From: Actinospica robiniae DSM 44927
GTDB lineage: Bacteria; Actinomycetota; Actinomycetes; Streptomycetales; Catenulisporaceae
Length of the DNA stretch: 64,000 nucleotides
Direction of reading: 5' to 3'
Assembly: GCF_000504285.1 (NCBI RefSeq)
Contig: NZ_KI632511.1
Location: forward strand, 307,372 to 371,371
This document shows, in pieces, positions 8,245-17,900 of this stretch. The position numbers and the translations under genes are program-made. Numbering within the stretch: the stretch's first letter is position 1; each line of letters starts with the position of its first letter. The notes under the pieces were generated by a model, which saw only the letters and a list, made by a program, of their open reading frames with translations, did not search any database and was not told where the DNA came from.

Positions 8245-11200
8245 GTTCAGGAGTTCCGTTGACCATCGCCACGCCCGCCCAGTACGGGATCTGGCTCACC
8301 GAGCAGAGTTCGGACTGCGGCACGCTCTACCACATGCCGATCATCGTGGATCTGGCCGGGCCGGTGCGCGAGGACGCGCTGCTCGGCGCGTGCCGGGCCG
8401 TGGCTGATGCGCACCCGGCGCTCGCTTCGGTCTTCCGCTCCGACGGCGACGGGCTGCAGGTCGAGGCGGGCCCGCCACCGCCGGTGACACTCGCCGACGT
8501 GTCACCCTCCGATTTGGAAGCGCTTACCGCACGGCTCTTCGACGAGCCCTTCGATCTGGCCGCGGGTCCGCTCGCCCGTTTCCACGTGCTGCGGGTGACG
8601 GCCGAGCGCTACCGGATCGCGTTCGTCGCGCATCACGCCGTGTTCGACGGGATGAGCAAAGACGTGCTCGTCCATGACCTGGCTGGGTGCTACCGCGATG
8701 CCACTGTCGCGTTGAGCCCGATGGGCGCCACGGAGCCCGTGGACGGCGGCGTGCCTGAGCCGGCGTTCCTGCCGACCGATTATCGGAACTGGAAGGAGCG
8801 CCACCCGTCGCTCCCGGGCGGCCCGCGCCCGTCCGTCCTGCCCACGCTCGGGGCTTGCGCCCGCGTCGTCCTCGACGCCGGACTGCGTGACCGGATCGGC
8901 GCCGCAGCGGCGGATCTCGGCCGGACGAAGTTCGAGCTCTACGCTGCGGCGTTGGCCGCGCTGCTGCGCCGATACGGAGCCGTCCGGCCGCAGTTCAGCA
9001 TCCAGCTCTCCACCCGACCGCGCACGGCCGAGCGCGCCGTCGGGCTGTTCGTCAACGAGCTGCCGGTCACCTTCGACCCCGATCCTGCGCTGCCGTTCGC
9101 GAACTGCGCCGAGCACGCGTCGGACCGGCTTCGCGAGGTGTACCGGGTGCGCAACATCCCGCCGGCTCGTCTGCTCGGCAAGCTCTCTCCGCGCAGCGCC
9201 GTGGCCGCGGTCTCGCTGAGCTATCGTGCGGCGGGGGAGGAGCCCGACTTCGGCGACGTCGACGCCCGGGTCGACTGGGCCGTGTTCTGCGGCACTGCGC
9301 GCAACACCTTGAACGTGCAGGTCGTCGACCGCGGCGAGCAGACCGAGCTCATCCTGCAGTATCCGGCCACGGCCTGGGCCGCCGGCCGGATCGACGTGGT
9401 CGCAAGCCACTACGTCGCGCTGCTCGACGGCGGTGTGTCCAGTCTGATCCCGATCGGCGACCTGCCGCTGATCACCGAGGCCGAAAGCGCCGCGCTGCTC
9501 GCCGACGCCGTCGCTCCGGCCCCCGCCGAGCCGCCCTCGCGGACGTTGCCTGAGGCGATGGACCGTCAGGCGCTGGCGACCCCGGACGCGATCGCCGTCA
9601 CCGTTGGATCCAAGGACCTGACGTACCGGCAGCTCTCGGCAGCCTCCGATCTCGCTGCGCGGCGGCTGCGGGCGCTCGGTGTGCGTCCCAGCGATCTCGT
9701 GGCCGTGACGACGCCGCGTACGTCCGAACTGCTGCCGGTCCTGCTCGGCATTCTCAAGGCGGGCGCTGCGTACGTCCCGGTCGACCCGGAGTACCCGGCG
9801 GACCGCATCGCCTTCGTCCTCGAGGACTGCCAGGCGGTGCTGGTTGTGTCCGGCGACGAAGATGACGCGTCTCACGTTCCGGCACGCGTCCTGCTAGAGC
9901 CGGCCCCGCCCGGCACAACCGAAGTCGACGACTTCGCCGCCGCCCTGCCCGCTCCCTCGCTCGACGCGACCGCCTACGTGATCTACACGTCGGGTTCCAC
10001 CGGGCGCCCCAAAGGCGTGCGCGTCGGCCACCGGCCGCTGATCGGCCTGCTCAAGGCGATGGCCGATTTCCTCGAATCCGGCCCGGACGCGGTTTGGCTA
10101 GCCGTCACCTCGCTCTCCTTCGACATCGCAGCCGTCGAGCTATACGTACCGCTCATCACCGGCGGCCGCTGTGTCCTCGCTCCGGACGGCGCGGCGAAGG
10201 ACGGCCCGGGTCTGTGCGGCCTGCTGGCCACCTCGGCGGCCACGCATGCCCAGGCCACCCCGGCCGGCTGGCGGGTGCTGACGGAGTCCGGCTTCGAGGC
10301 GCCGCATCTGACCGCCGCCACCGGCGGCGAGGCGCTCACGCCCGAGCTCGGCCGCGAGCTGTCCGGCCGGGTCAAACGGCTGGTCAACTGCTACGGCCCG
10401 ACCGAGGCGACGATCTGGGCCACCACCGCGCCGGTGGAGGGGAGCGGTGAAGTCGAGCCGATCGGCCGCCCGCTGCCCGGCTACCGCGCCTACGTCCTCG
10501 ACGAGCGCCTGGGGCTGCTGCCCGACGGCGTCGCGGGCGAGCTGTACCTCGGCGGCAGCGGCCTGGCCGAAGGCTACCTGCGCCGGCCCGGCCTGACCGC
10601 GGACCGCTTCGTGCCGGACCCGTTCGGCCCACCTGGAACCCGGCTCTACCGGACTGGGGACCTCGCGCGTCGCCGCGGGGACGGCAGCCTGCTCTTCCTC
10701 GGCCGCGTCGACCACCAGGTGAAGGTAAGCGGATACCGCATCGAGCCCGGGGAGATCGAGACGGCGCTCGCCGGGCACCCGGCCGTCATCCAGGCCATCG
10801 TCTCAGCGGTCGAGCACGAGGGTGGACCGGCTCGGCTCACCGCGCACGTGCTGCGCGCGGAACCAGGGTTCGACGACGCGGCGGAGCTGCGCCGGCACCT
10901 CGGCGCGCTGCTGCCGGCGTACATGGTCCCGTCGGCGTTCGCCTTCCTCGACGCCTGGCCGCTCACGCCCAACGGGAAGGTCGACCGGGCCGCCCTGCCG
11001 GCCGCGGTCATCACCCGCGACGCGCCGCCACCGCCACCGCCACCGCCCGGGCAATCTGAGCAGCAGCTCGGGCAGGCCGACGCGTCCGACCCGGTACTCG
11101 CCGGCCTGCTCGAGATCTGGTGCGAGGTGCTGGGCTTCGACGACCTCGGCCCGGACGAAGACCTGTTCGACCTCGGCGGCCACTCGCTGACGGCCATCCA

Positions 11201-11312
11201 GCTCAGCGCCCGGATCCGCGAGCGCTTCGGCGTCGACATACCGGTCGACGTGTTCTTCGACGAGCCGACCGCAGGCGAGATCGCTCTCCGCGTCGCCCGG
11301 GCGCGCTCATGA
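8241..11312 (+). CDS. NRPS module 1 (C-A-T)
   Basis: 1023 residues. Condensation domain 5-430 with HHAVFDG near residue 131. Adenylation domain about 440-945 with [11 protein letters not shown] near 583, NCYGPTEATIW, YRTGDLARR and the NGKVDR Lys. Carrier domain about 955-1020 with GGHSLTA carrying the phosphopantetheine Ser. A hand-read specificity code is D-I-V-Q-A-T-C-I-W-K, loosely like the glycine code; treat this as weak. A proline run (near residue 930) links A and T. Start and stop both overlap neighbours by 4 nt. It adds one residue in the assembly line. Confidence 0.93.
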   Translation: MSSGVPLTIATPAQYGIWLTEQSSDCGTLYHMPIIVDLAGPVREDALLGACRAVADAHPALASVFRSDGDGLQVEAGPPPPVTLADVSPSDLEALTARLFDEPFDLAAGPLARFHVLRVTAERYRIAFVAHHAVFDGMSKDVLVHDLAGCYRDATVALSPMGATEPVDGGVPEPAFLPTDYRNWKERHPSLPGGPRPSVLPTLGACARVVLDAGLRDRIGAAAADLGRTKFELYAAALAALLRRYGAVRPQFSIQLSTRPRTAERAVGLFVNELPVTFDPDPALPFANCAEHASDRLREVYRVRNIPPARLLGKLSPRSAVAAVSLSYRAAGEEPDFGDVDARVDWAVFCGTARNTLNVQVVDRGEQTELILQYPATAWAAGRIDVVASHYVALLDGGVSSLIPIGDLPLITEAESAALLADAVAPAPAEPPSRTLPEAMDRQALATPDAIAVTVGSKDLTYRQLSAASDLAARRLRALGVRPSDLVAVTTPRTSELLPVLLGILKAGAAYVPVDPEYPADRIAFVLEDCQAVLVVSGDEDDASHVPARVLLEPAPPGTTEVDDFAAALPAPSLDATAYVIYTSGSTGRPKGVRVGHRPLIGLLKAMADFLESGPDAVWLAVTSLSFDIAAVELYVPLITGGRCVLAPDGAAKDGPGLCGLLATSAATHAQATPAGWRVLTESGFEAPHLTAATGGEALTPELGRELSGRVKRLVNCYGPTEATIWATTAPVEGSGEVEPIGRPLPGYRAYVLDERLGLLPDGVAGELYLGGSGLAEGYLRRPGLTADRFVPDPFGPPGTRLYRTGDLARRRGDGSLLFLGRVDHQVKVSGYRIEPGEIETALAGHPAVIQAIVSAVEHEGGPARLTAHVLRAEPGFDDAAELRRHLGALLPAYMVPSAFAFLDAWPLTPNGKVDRAALPAAVITRDAPPPPPPPPGQSEQQLGQADASDPVLAGLLEIWCEVLGFDDLGPDEDLFDLGGHSLTAIQLSARIRERFGVDIPVDVFFDEPTAGEIALRVARARS

Positions 11313-11389
11313 GCGAGCTTGCGAGCGAATCAATGAGCACTGTGCGCTCGCTCATGCGCCTCCCGCGCGCTGGCGAGGTGGTGGCATGA
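11309..11389 (+). CDS. Possible 26-codon ORF bridging NRPS-1 and carrier gene
   Basis: MSELASESMSTVRSLMRLPR followed by AGEVVA. Its ATG overlaps the NRPS-1 stop (ATGA at 11309-11312), and its stop overlaps the carrier ATG (ATGA at 11386-11389), exactly filling the only gap in the overlap chain. The DNA is also palindromic (CGCTCATGAGCG at the start) and contains related GCTCATG/CATGAGC blocks. It could instead be a dispersed repeat whose translation merely keeps ribosomes coupled. No function is assigned. Confidence 0.35.
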   Translation: MSELASESMSTVRSLMRLPRAGEVVA

Positions 11390-11658
11390 GCGCCGCGACC
11401 GCCGCCGAGCTGCGGCAGAAGCTGGCCGAGCTGATCAGCGTGGCCTGCGACGGCGAGGTCTCCGCCGAGCGGATCGCGCGCGACGCGGAGAGCCCGCTGG
11501 CCGTGCTCGGCGTCGGCTCGCTCGCCCGGCTGCGCCTGATCGACGCGATCGAGGACGAGTTCGGTCTGTTCGTCGAGGCCGACGACATCTTCGAGGCCCT
11601 CGAAACCCTGAGCGCGCTGGCCGACTGGCTGGGCGCGCGCCTGGAGGAGACGCAATGA
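11386..11658 (+). CDS. Free-standing acyl/peptidyl carrier protein
   Basis: 90 residues, the usual carrier size. The phosphopantetheine attachment motif is LGVGSLARLRL (Ser near residue 46), followed by IDAIEDEFGLFV, which matches helix III of acyl carrier proteins better than NRPS carrier domains. The upstream GAGG is a good ribosome binding site. It is a likely acceptor for the product of the AMP ligase at 6529, or for an acyl starter (inference). Both ends overlap neighbours by 4 nt. Confidence 0.85.
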   Translation: MSAATAAELRQKLAELISVACDGEVSAERIARDAESPLAVLGVGSLARLRLIDAIEDEFGLFVEADDIFEALETLSALADWLGARLEETQ

Positions 11659-14600
11659 CCACCTTCCCGCAGGACGCGGTCGTGCGCGTCGCCCCGCTGA
11701 CCGTCGGGCAGACGCGGCTGTGGTTCGCCGACCGGATGGACCCGGGCGATCCCGCCTACAACATGCCGATCGTGCGGCGTCTGACCGGCCTGCTCGACGC
11801 CGAGGCGATGCGCCGGGCCTTCGCCGCGTCCGTGCGGCAGCACGAGATCCTGCGCACGGTCTACCAGGACGGACCTGACGGCCCGGTCCAGAACGTGCTG
11901 CCGTATCAGGGTTTCGAGATCAGCCACTCCGACCTGACCGAGGTGCCGGAAGCGCAGCGGATGGAGCAGGCCGACGCGCTCTTGCGTGCCCGTTCCAACC
12001 AGCGGTTCGACCTCGAGCGCGGGCCGGTGCTCGACGTCTGCCTGATCCGGCTGGCTGCGCAGGACCACCTGCTCTGCGTCGTGCTGCACCACATCGCCGG
12101 CGACGGCTGGTCGCTCGGGGTCTTGTTCCGGGAGGCCGAGGAGGCGTACGCCGCGTACGTCGCGGGGCTTGAGCCCCAGCTGCCGCCGCGGAGCCTCCAG
12201 TACGCGGACGTGGCCGAGCGGCAGCTGGATCGGCTGGCCAGCGCGGACGCGAAGGCCGCGGTCGCCTACTGGGCCGAGCGGCTGGGGGACTGCCCGGTCC
12301 TCGAATTGCCGACCGACCGCCCGCGTCCGGCTGTGCGTGGCTCGGCGGGCGCCGCGCTGACCCTCACCCTCGACGCCGCTCTGGCTGCCCGGATTGCCCG
12401 GCTAGCCAAGGACCAGCGGGTCACGCCCTTCATGACCATGCTTACGGCCTTCGAGATCCTGCTTGCGCGGCACAGCGGTCAGCAGGAGGTGACCGTGGGC
12501 TCGCCGGTCGCGGGCCGTGCGAGCGTCGAGTTCGAAGACATGATCGGTTACTTCGTCGACACCGTCGTACTGCGGGCCGATCTGCGCGACGACCCGACCT
12601 TCCGTGTGCTGCTGCGCCGCACCCGCGCCGACGCGCTCGGCGCGTTCACACACGCGGAGGTCCCGTACGAGCGGCTGCTCGAAGAGCTCGAGGTGCCGCG
12701 CGATCTGAGCCGCACCGCGCTCTACCAGGCCATGTTCGCGCTGCACACGCAGGAGAATGTGAAGGCCGCGCTGTTCACCGGATTCTCCGGCCTCCAGAGC
12801 GTCATCCACGACCCCTCATTCGAGCAGAGCAAAGCAGACCTCTTGTTCGATGCGTGGCCGCACGAGCACGGCATCGAATGCCGATTCACTTACAGCACCG
12901 AGCTTTTCGACGCCTCCACGGTCGAGCGGCTCGCCCGCCGCTTCCGGACGCTGCTCGAAGCGGTGACTGAGGACCCTGACTATCCCGTCTCGCAGATCCC
13001 GCTCTCCACCCCCGACGAGGGCCGGCTGATCGAGCGGGCCGCACGAGGCGAGAGCCCGGCCACGCCGGCGCCGCTCGTCCCGGCGGCCATCGCCGCCGCA
13101 GCAGCCCAACATCCGGATCAGTGCGCGCTGTCCTGGGCCGGCGGCAGCCTCAAGTACGCCGAGCTGCTCACCCGAGTCGAAGCGCTGGCCGCGCGGCTCG
13201 CGGCGGCGGGCGCTGGTCCGGAGAAGGTGGTGGCGCTCGCGCTGCCCAAGGGCCCGAACCTGATCATCTCTATGCTCGCCGCGTGGCGCGCGGGCGCTGC
13301 GTACCTGCCGCTCGATCCTGCGGCGCCGACCGTGCGCAACCTGACGATCCTTGCTGCCTGCGCCCCCGCTGTCATCGCTGCGGAACCGAGCTTCCCCGGC
13401 CTCGACCGGCTGGACGAGTACGAGGTCGAATGTAGTGTTCTGATGGTTGGCGATGTGTCGGCGGACACGCCGATCGACGGCTTGTCGCAGCTCCCGGATT
13501 CTCTTGACGCGGACTCCCTCGCGTACGTCATCTACACCTCCGGTTCGACCGGCGCGCCCAAGGGCGTGCTGATCACCCATCGAGCGCTGGCCGCGCGCGT
13601 GGAGTGGATGCGCGAGTCCTACCGGTTGACCCCGCAGGACCGCGTGCTGCAGTTCTCCGCAGTCACTTTCGACACCCACGTCGAAGAGATCTTCCCGACG
13701 CTCGCCTCCGGTGCGACCCTCGTGCTGCCCGGTGAGCAGGGCGCACTGCTGCCCGACTTCCTCGCCACCCCGGATGCCGACGGGCTCACCGTGCTCGACC
13801 TGCCCACCGCGTACTGGCACGAACTGGTGGCCGAGGCGGACGAGATCCGATGGCCCGACACGCTCCGCCTGGTGATCCTCGGTGGCGACCAGGCGTCCGG
13901 CGCCGCGGTCGGAGCTTGGCGCGAGCGTTTCGGCGACCAGATCGAGACCGTCAACACCTACGGCCCGACCGAGGCGGCGGTGATCGCCACCGCAGCCCGG
14001 CTGGGCGCGGCCGACGCCGCAGGGCGGCCGAGCATCGGCGGCCCTATCGGCCGAACCACAGCGCGCGTGCTCGACGCCGCACTCGAACCCGTCCCCGTCG
14101 GCGTCCCCGGCGAGCTGTACCTCGGTGGCGACGGCCTGGCCCGCGGCTATCTCGGCGCGCCGGGAGCGACCGCGGACCGCTTCATCCCCGACCCCTTCGG
14201 GACGCCGGGTTCCCGGCTCTACCGCACCGGCGACCGGGTGGTGCTGCGGTCCGACGGCACGCTCGTCTTCCTCGGCCGTGGTGACCACCAGGTCAAGATC
14301 CGCGGGTTCCGGGTCGAGCCGGCCGAGGTCGAGGCGCGACTGGCCGCACACCGCCGGCTCTCCGGCGCGGTGGTGCTCGTGCGGGGTGAGGCGACTGAGC
14401 GCCATCTGGTCGCCTACGTCGTGCCGAAGCCCGGCGCCGAGCCCACGGCCGAAGAGCTGCGCGACTACATCGGCGCTGCGCTGCCGGCCTACTTCGTACC
14501 CGCGGCGATCATGGTCCTGCCCAAGTTCCCGTTGAACGCACACGGAAAGATCGACACGGCCGCCCTGCCGGTCCCGCCCCGGCCGGACGCAGTGACCGCC

Positions 14601-14906
14601 GAGTACGTGCCCTGCGAGTCGCTTGCCGAGCAGCTGGTCGCCGAGGTCTTCGCCGGACTATTCGAGCTCGATCAGGTCGGCGCGCTCGACGATTTCTTCG
14701 ACCTCGGTGGCCACTCCCTGCTCGCGATGAAAGTGGTCGGCCGGCTGCGGGTGGCGAGCGGCGTCGCGCTGCCGATCAAGGCCCTGTTCGCGGACTCGAC
14801 TGTGCGCGGGATCGCGGCCGAGCTCGAGCGCCTGTTGGAGCAGGAGATCGACGCCCTCACCGACGAGGAAGTACTCGGAGAACTGGCCGGGCAGGAGGGG
14901 CAGTGA
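11655..14906 (+). CDS. NRPS module 2 (C-A-T)
   Basis: 1083 residues. Condensation domain about 5-450 with HHIAGDG near 145. Adenylation domain about 470-985 with YTSGSTGAPKG near 626, NTYGPTEAAV, YRTGDRVVLR and NAHGKID. Carrier domain with GGHSLLAMK near 1018. The hand-read code D-T-E-D-V-L-T-V-I-K has two acidic pocket residues, which suggests a basic amino acid such as Lys, Orn, Arg or diaminobutyrate (inference). The C-terminal tail is acidic and helical. It probably adds the middle residue. Confidence 0.93.
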   Translation: MTTFPQDAVVRVAPLTVGQTRLWFADRMDPGDPAYNMPIVRRLTGLLDAEAMRRAFAASVRQHEILRTVYQDGPDGPVQNVLPYQGFEISHSDLTEVPEAQRMEQADALLRARSNQRFDLERGPVLDVCLIRLAAQDHLLCVVLHHIAGDGWSLGVLFREAEEAYAAYVAGLEPQLPPRSLQYADVAERQLDRLASADAKAAVAYWAERLGDCPVLELPTDRPRPAVRGSAGAALTLTLDAALAARIARLAKDQRVTPFMTMLTAFEILLARHSGQQEVTVGSPVAGRASVEFEDMIGYFVDTVVLRADLRDDPTFRVLLRRTRADALGAFTHAEVPYERLLEELEVPRDLSRTALYQAMFALHTQENVKAALFTGFSGLQSVIHDPSFEQSKADLLFDAWPHEHGIECRFTYSTELFDASTVERLARRFRTLLEAVTEDPDYPVSQIPLSTPDEGRLIERAARGESPATPAPLVPAAIAAAAAQHPDQCALSWAGGSLKYAELLTRVEALAARLAAAGAGPEKVVALALPKGPNLIISMLAAWRAGAAYLPLDPAAPTVRNLTILAACAPAVIAAEPSFPGLDRLDEYEVECSVLMVGDVSADTPIDGLSQLPDSLDADSLAYVIYTSGSTGAPKGVLITHRALAARVEWMRESYRLTPQDRVLQFSAVTFDTHVEEIFPTLASGATLVLPGEQGALLPDFLATPDADGLTVLDLPTAYWHELVAEADEIRWPDTLRLVILGGDQASGAAVGAWRERFGDQIETVNTYGPTEAAVIATAARLGAADAAGRPSIGGPIGRTTARVLDAALEPVPVGVPGELYLGGDGLARGYLGAPGATADRFIPDPFGTPGSRLYRTGDRVVLRSDGTLVFLGRGDHQVKIRGFRVEPAEVEARLAAHRRLSGAVVLVRGEATERHLVAYVVPKPGAEPTAEELRDYIGAALPAYFVPAAIMVLPKFPLNAHGKIDTAALPVPPRPDAVTAEYVPCESLAEQLVAEVFAGLFELDQVGALDDFFDLGGHSLLAMKVVGRLRVASGVALPIKALFADSTVRGIAAELERLLEQEIDALTDEEVLGELAGQEGQ

Positions 14907-17900
14907 ACACGGACACCGCGACTGCCGAGTCCCGGCGCGCCTTGCTCGAAGCCCGCTTGCGTGGCGGCCTCGTGAACGCGGGCGTCGGCGCGGGGACGGC
15001 CTCGCGCGAGCCGATCCCGCCTCATTCCGGACCAGTCGACTGCCCGCCGTTGTCCTTCGCGCAAGAACGGCTCTGGTTCCTCGATCAGCTCACTCCGGAC
15101 AGCGCCGCGTACACGCTGCCGATCGCGGTTCGGATCCGCGGCTGCCTGGACGAGCCAGCGCTGCACCGAGCCCTCGCCGCCGTGGTCGAGCGGCACGAGC
15201 CGGTGCGCACGGTTTTTCCGGCCGACGAGGACGGCGCGCCGAGCGCCCATGTGACCACGTTCCCGGTTACCATCGAGACGGCGGACTTCGACGACCTCGA
15301 CGTCGCATGGCCCTGGCTCACGGAACGTGGCCACCGCCCCTTCGACCTCGCCGCCGGCCCGCTGCTGCGCGCCTACCTCGCCCGCCTCGGCGACAACGAC
15401 CACGTGCTCCTGCTGGCTGTGCACCACATCGTGTGCGACGGATCGTCAGCGGGACTGCTGCTGCGCGATTTATGGGACTACTACCGCTCCGCGACCGGCT
15501 GCGGATCCACGGAACTCAGTACCTTGCCCGTCCGATACGGCGACGTCGCAGCCTGGCAGCGTGACCGGATGGAGAGCGCCCAAGGCCGCGCCGACCTCGC
15601 GGCCTGGTGCACCCGGCTCGCCGGAACACCCGTGCTCGACCTGCCGACCGACCGGCCGCGGCCTGCGGAGATCGACTACGCGGGCGCCTGGCACACCTTC
15701 CAGCTCGGCCGACAGACTGCGCTCGCCGTCGAGGCGCTCGCCCGCGCAACCCGGACCACGCCGTTCATCGTGCTGCTCGCCGCCTACCGCGCGCTGCTCG
15801 GCCGGTGGAGCGGCCAGAGCGACTTCGCCATCGGCTCCCCGGTCGCCGGGCGCGGCCACCCCGACACCGAGCAACTCGTCGGCATGTTCGTCAACACCGT
15901 GGCGCTGCGAGTGGAGTCGAGCGGCGACCCGACTTTCCGCGCGCTGGTCGGACGGACCGCCGCCGTCGCCCTCGAGGCCTACGAGCGCGAACACGTCCCG
16001 TTCGAGCGAATCGTCTCCCAGCTCGCGCTGCCCCGGGACACCAGCCGCACACCCGTCTTCCAGACGACCTTAGCGCTGCAGAATTACGAACGGCCCGTCT
16101 TCGCCGAAATCGGCCTCGCATTCGAGGCCGTACACCTCGGCGGCACGCAGACGCACGCGGACCTCGCCCTTTACGCCGAACGCAACGATGAGGGCCTGAG
16201 CTGCACCTTCACCTACCGCACCGCCCTTTTCGACGAGGCGAGCACGCAGGCGCTCGGACGACGATTCAGCACCTTGATCGAGCAGGTCACGACCGACCCG
16301 GATCTGTCGGTTTCGGAGATCGTGCTCACCAGCCCGCAGGAGCGGCGCATCGAGGTGGCCGAGTCCACCGGCGACCCCGTGCCCGAGGCCCCGGCCCCGA
16401 CCCTGCATGGGCTCGTGGAGGCGCAGATCAGCAGGGTGCCCGACAACGTCGCCGTGGTCTGCAATAGTCGGAGTGCGACGTATGCGCAGCTCGGTGCCGA
16501 CGCGGACCGGATTGCCCGGCGCCTGCGTGCTCTAGGCGCGGGCACGGAAAGCCGCGTCGGCGTGCTGTTGGAGCAGTCCGTCGAACTGGCCGCCGCCGTC
16601 CTCGGCGTGCTGAAGGCCGGCGCCGCCTACGTGCCGCTCGACCCCGAGCAGCCTGCCGAGCGACTCGCCGTCATGACCGAGGACTGCGGCATGGCAGCGC
16701 TCGTGACGACGTCCGACCTGCTCGGCAAGCTCAAGGCCGTCCCCGATGACCTGGTCCTGCTCGACGTCGAGCCTACCGACTTGCCCGCTGACGCCGAAAC
16801 CCACGTCGATCCTGCGAACCTCGCCTACGTGATCTACACGTCCGGATCCACCGGACGTCCCAAAGGCGTCGCGGTGGCGCACCGACAGGCCGTCAACTAC
16901 GTCGCGGCGGTCTCGGCCCGCATCCCGATCGAGCCGGGCGCGCGACACCTGCTGATGCAGTCACTCTCCTTCGACTTCGGCCTGACGCTCTTCTATTCCT
17001 GTCTTGCTGCGGGCGGCGCCCTGCACCTGCTGCCCCCGCGCAGCAGCGGACGCGATGTGGCCGATTACATCCGCGAAAACCGGATCGACTACCTCAAGCT
17101 CACCCCTTCGCACTTCGAAGCCCTCACCGCCGACGCCGGCTTCGGGGAACTGCTGCCCGCCAAGGCGCTGCTCTTCGGCGGCGAGGGTTCGGTCTGGTCC
17201 CGGACCCGGGAACTCGCCGCGACCGGGGTGCGGATCGTCAACCATTACGGACCGACCGAGGCGACGGTGGGCGTCGCCACCCAAATCGTCGATCCCAGCA
17301 TCGAGCCGATCACGACGACGACCCCGATCGGCCGACCGCTGCCCGGCGCGTGCGTATATGTGCTCGATGAAGCGATGGAGCCGGTGCCGCGCGGCGCTGT
17401 CGGCGAGCTCTACCTCGGCGGAGACCGGCTCGCCCGCGGCTACCTGGGACGCCCAGGTCAGACCGCCGACCGCTTCGTCCCCGACCCGTTCGGCCCACCC
17501 GGCGCGCGCATGTACCGCTCGGGCGACCTCGGCCGCCGCCTGCCGGACGGGTCGATCGAGTTCCTCGGGCGGCGCGACCTGCAAGTGAAGATCCGCGGCT
17601 ACCGAGTCGAACCCGGCGAGATCGAAGCCGCGCTCGCCGCCCTGCCCGGAGTCCGGCAGGCCGTGGTGGACGTGCGCGGCACCCGGGCGGAGCCGATGCT
17701 CATCGGGTATCTCGTCCGCGCGGCCGGCCCGGAACCGCTGGCTGACGCGGATCCGTCGGCCGACGAGGCGGCGTTGCGGCGCGCGCTGCGCGACCACCTG
17801 CCCGACTACATGGTGCCCGCCCGCCTGGTCTGGCTGGACGCGCTTCCGCTTGCCGACCATGGCAAAGTCGATCGCAGGGCCCTGCCGGAGCCGCCGGCGC

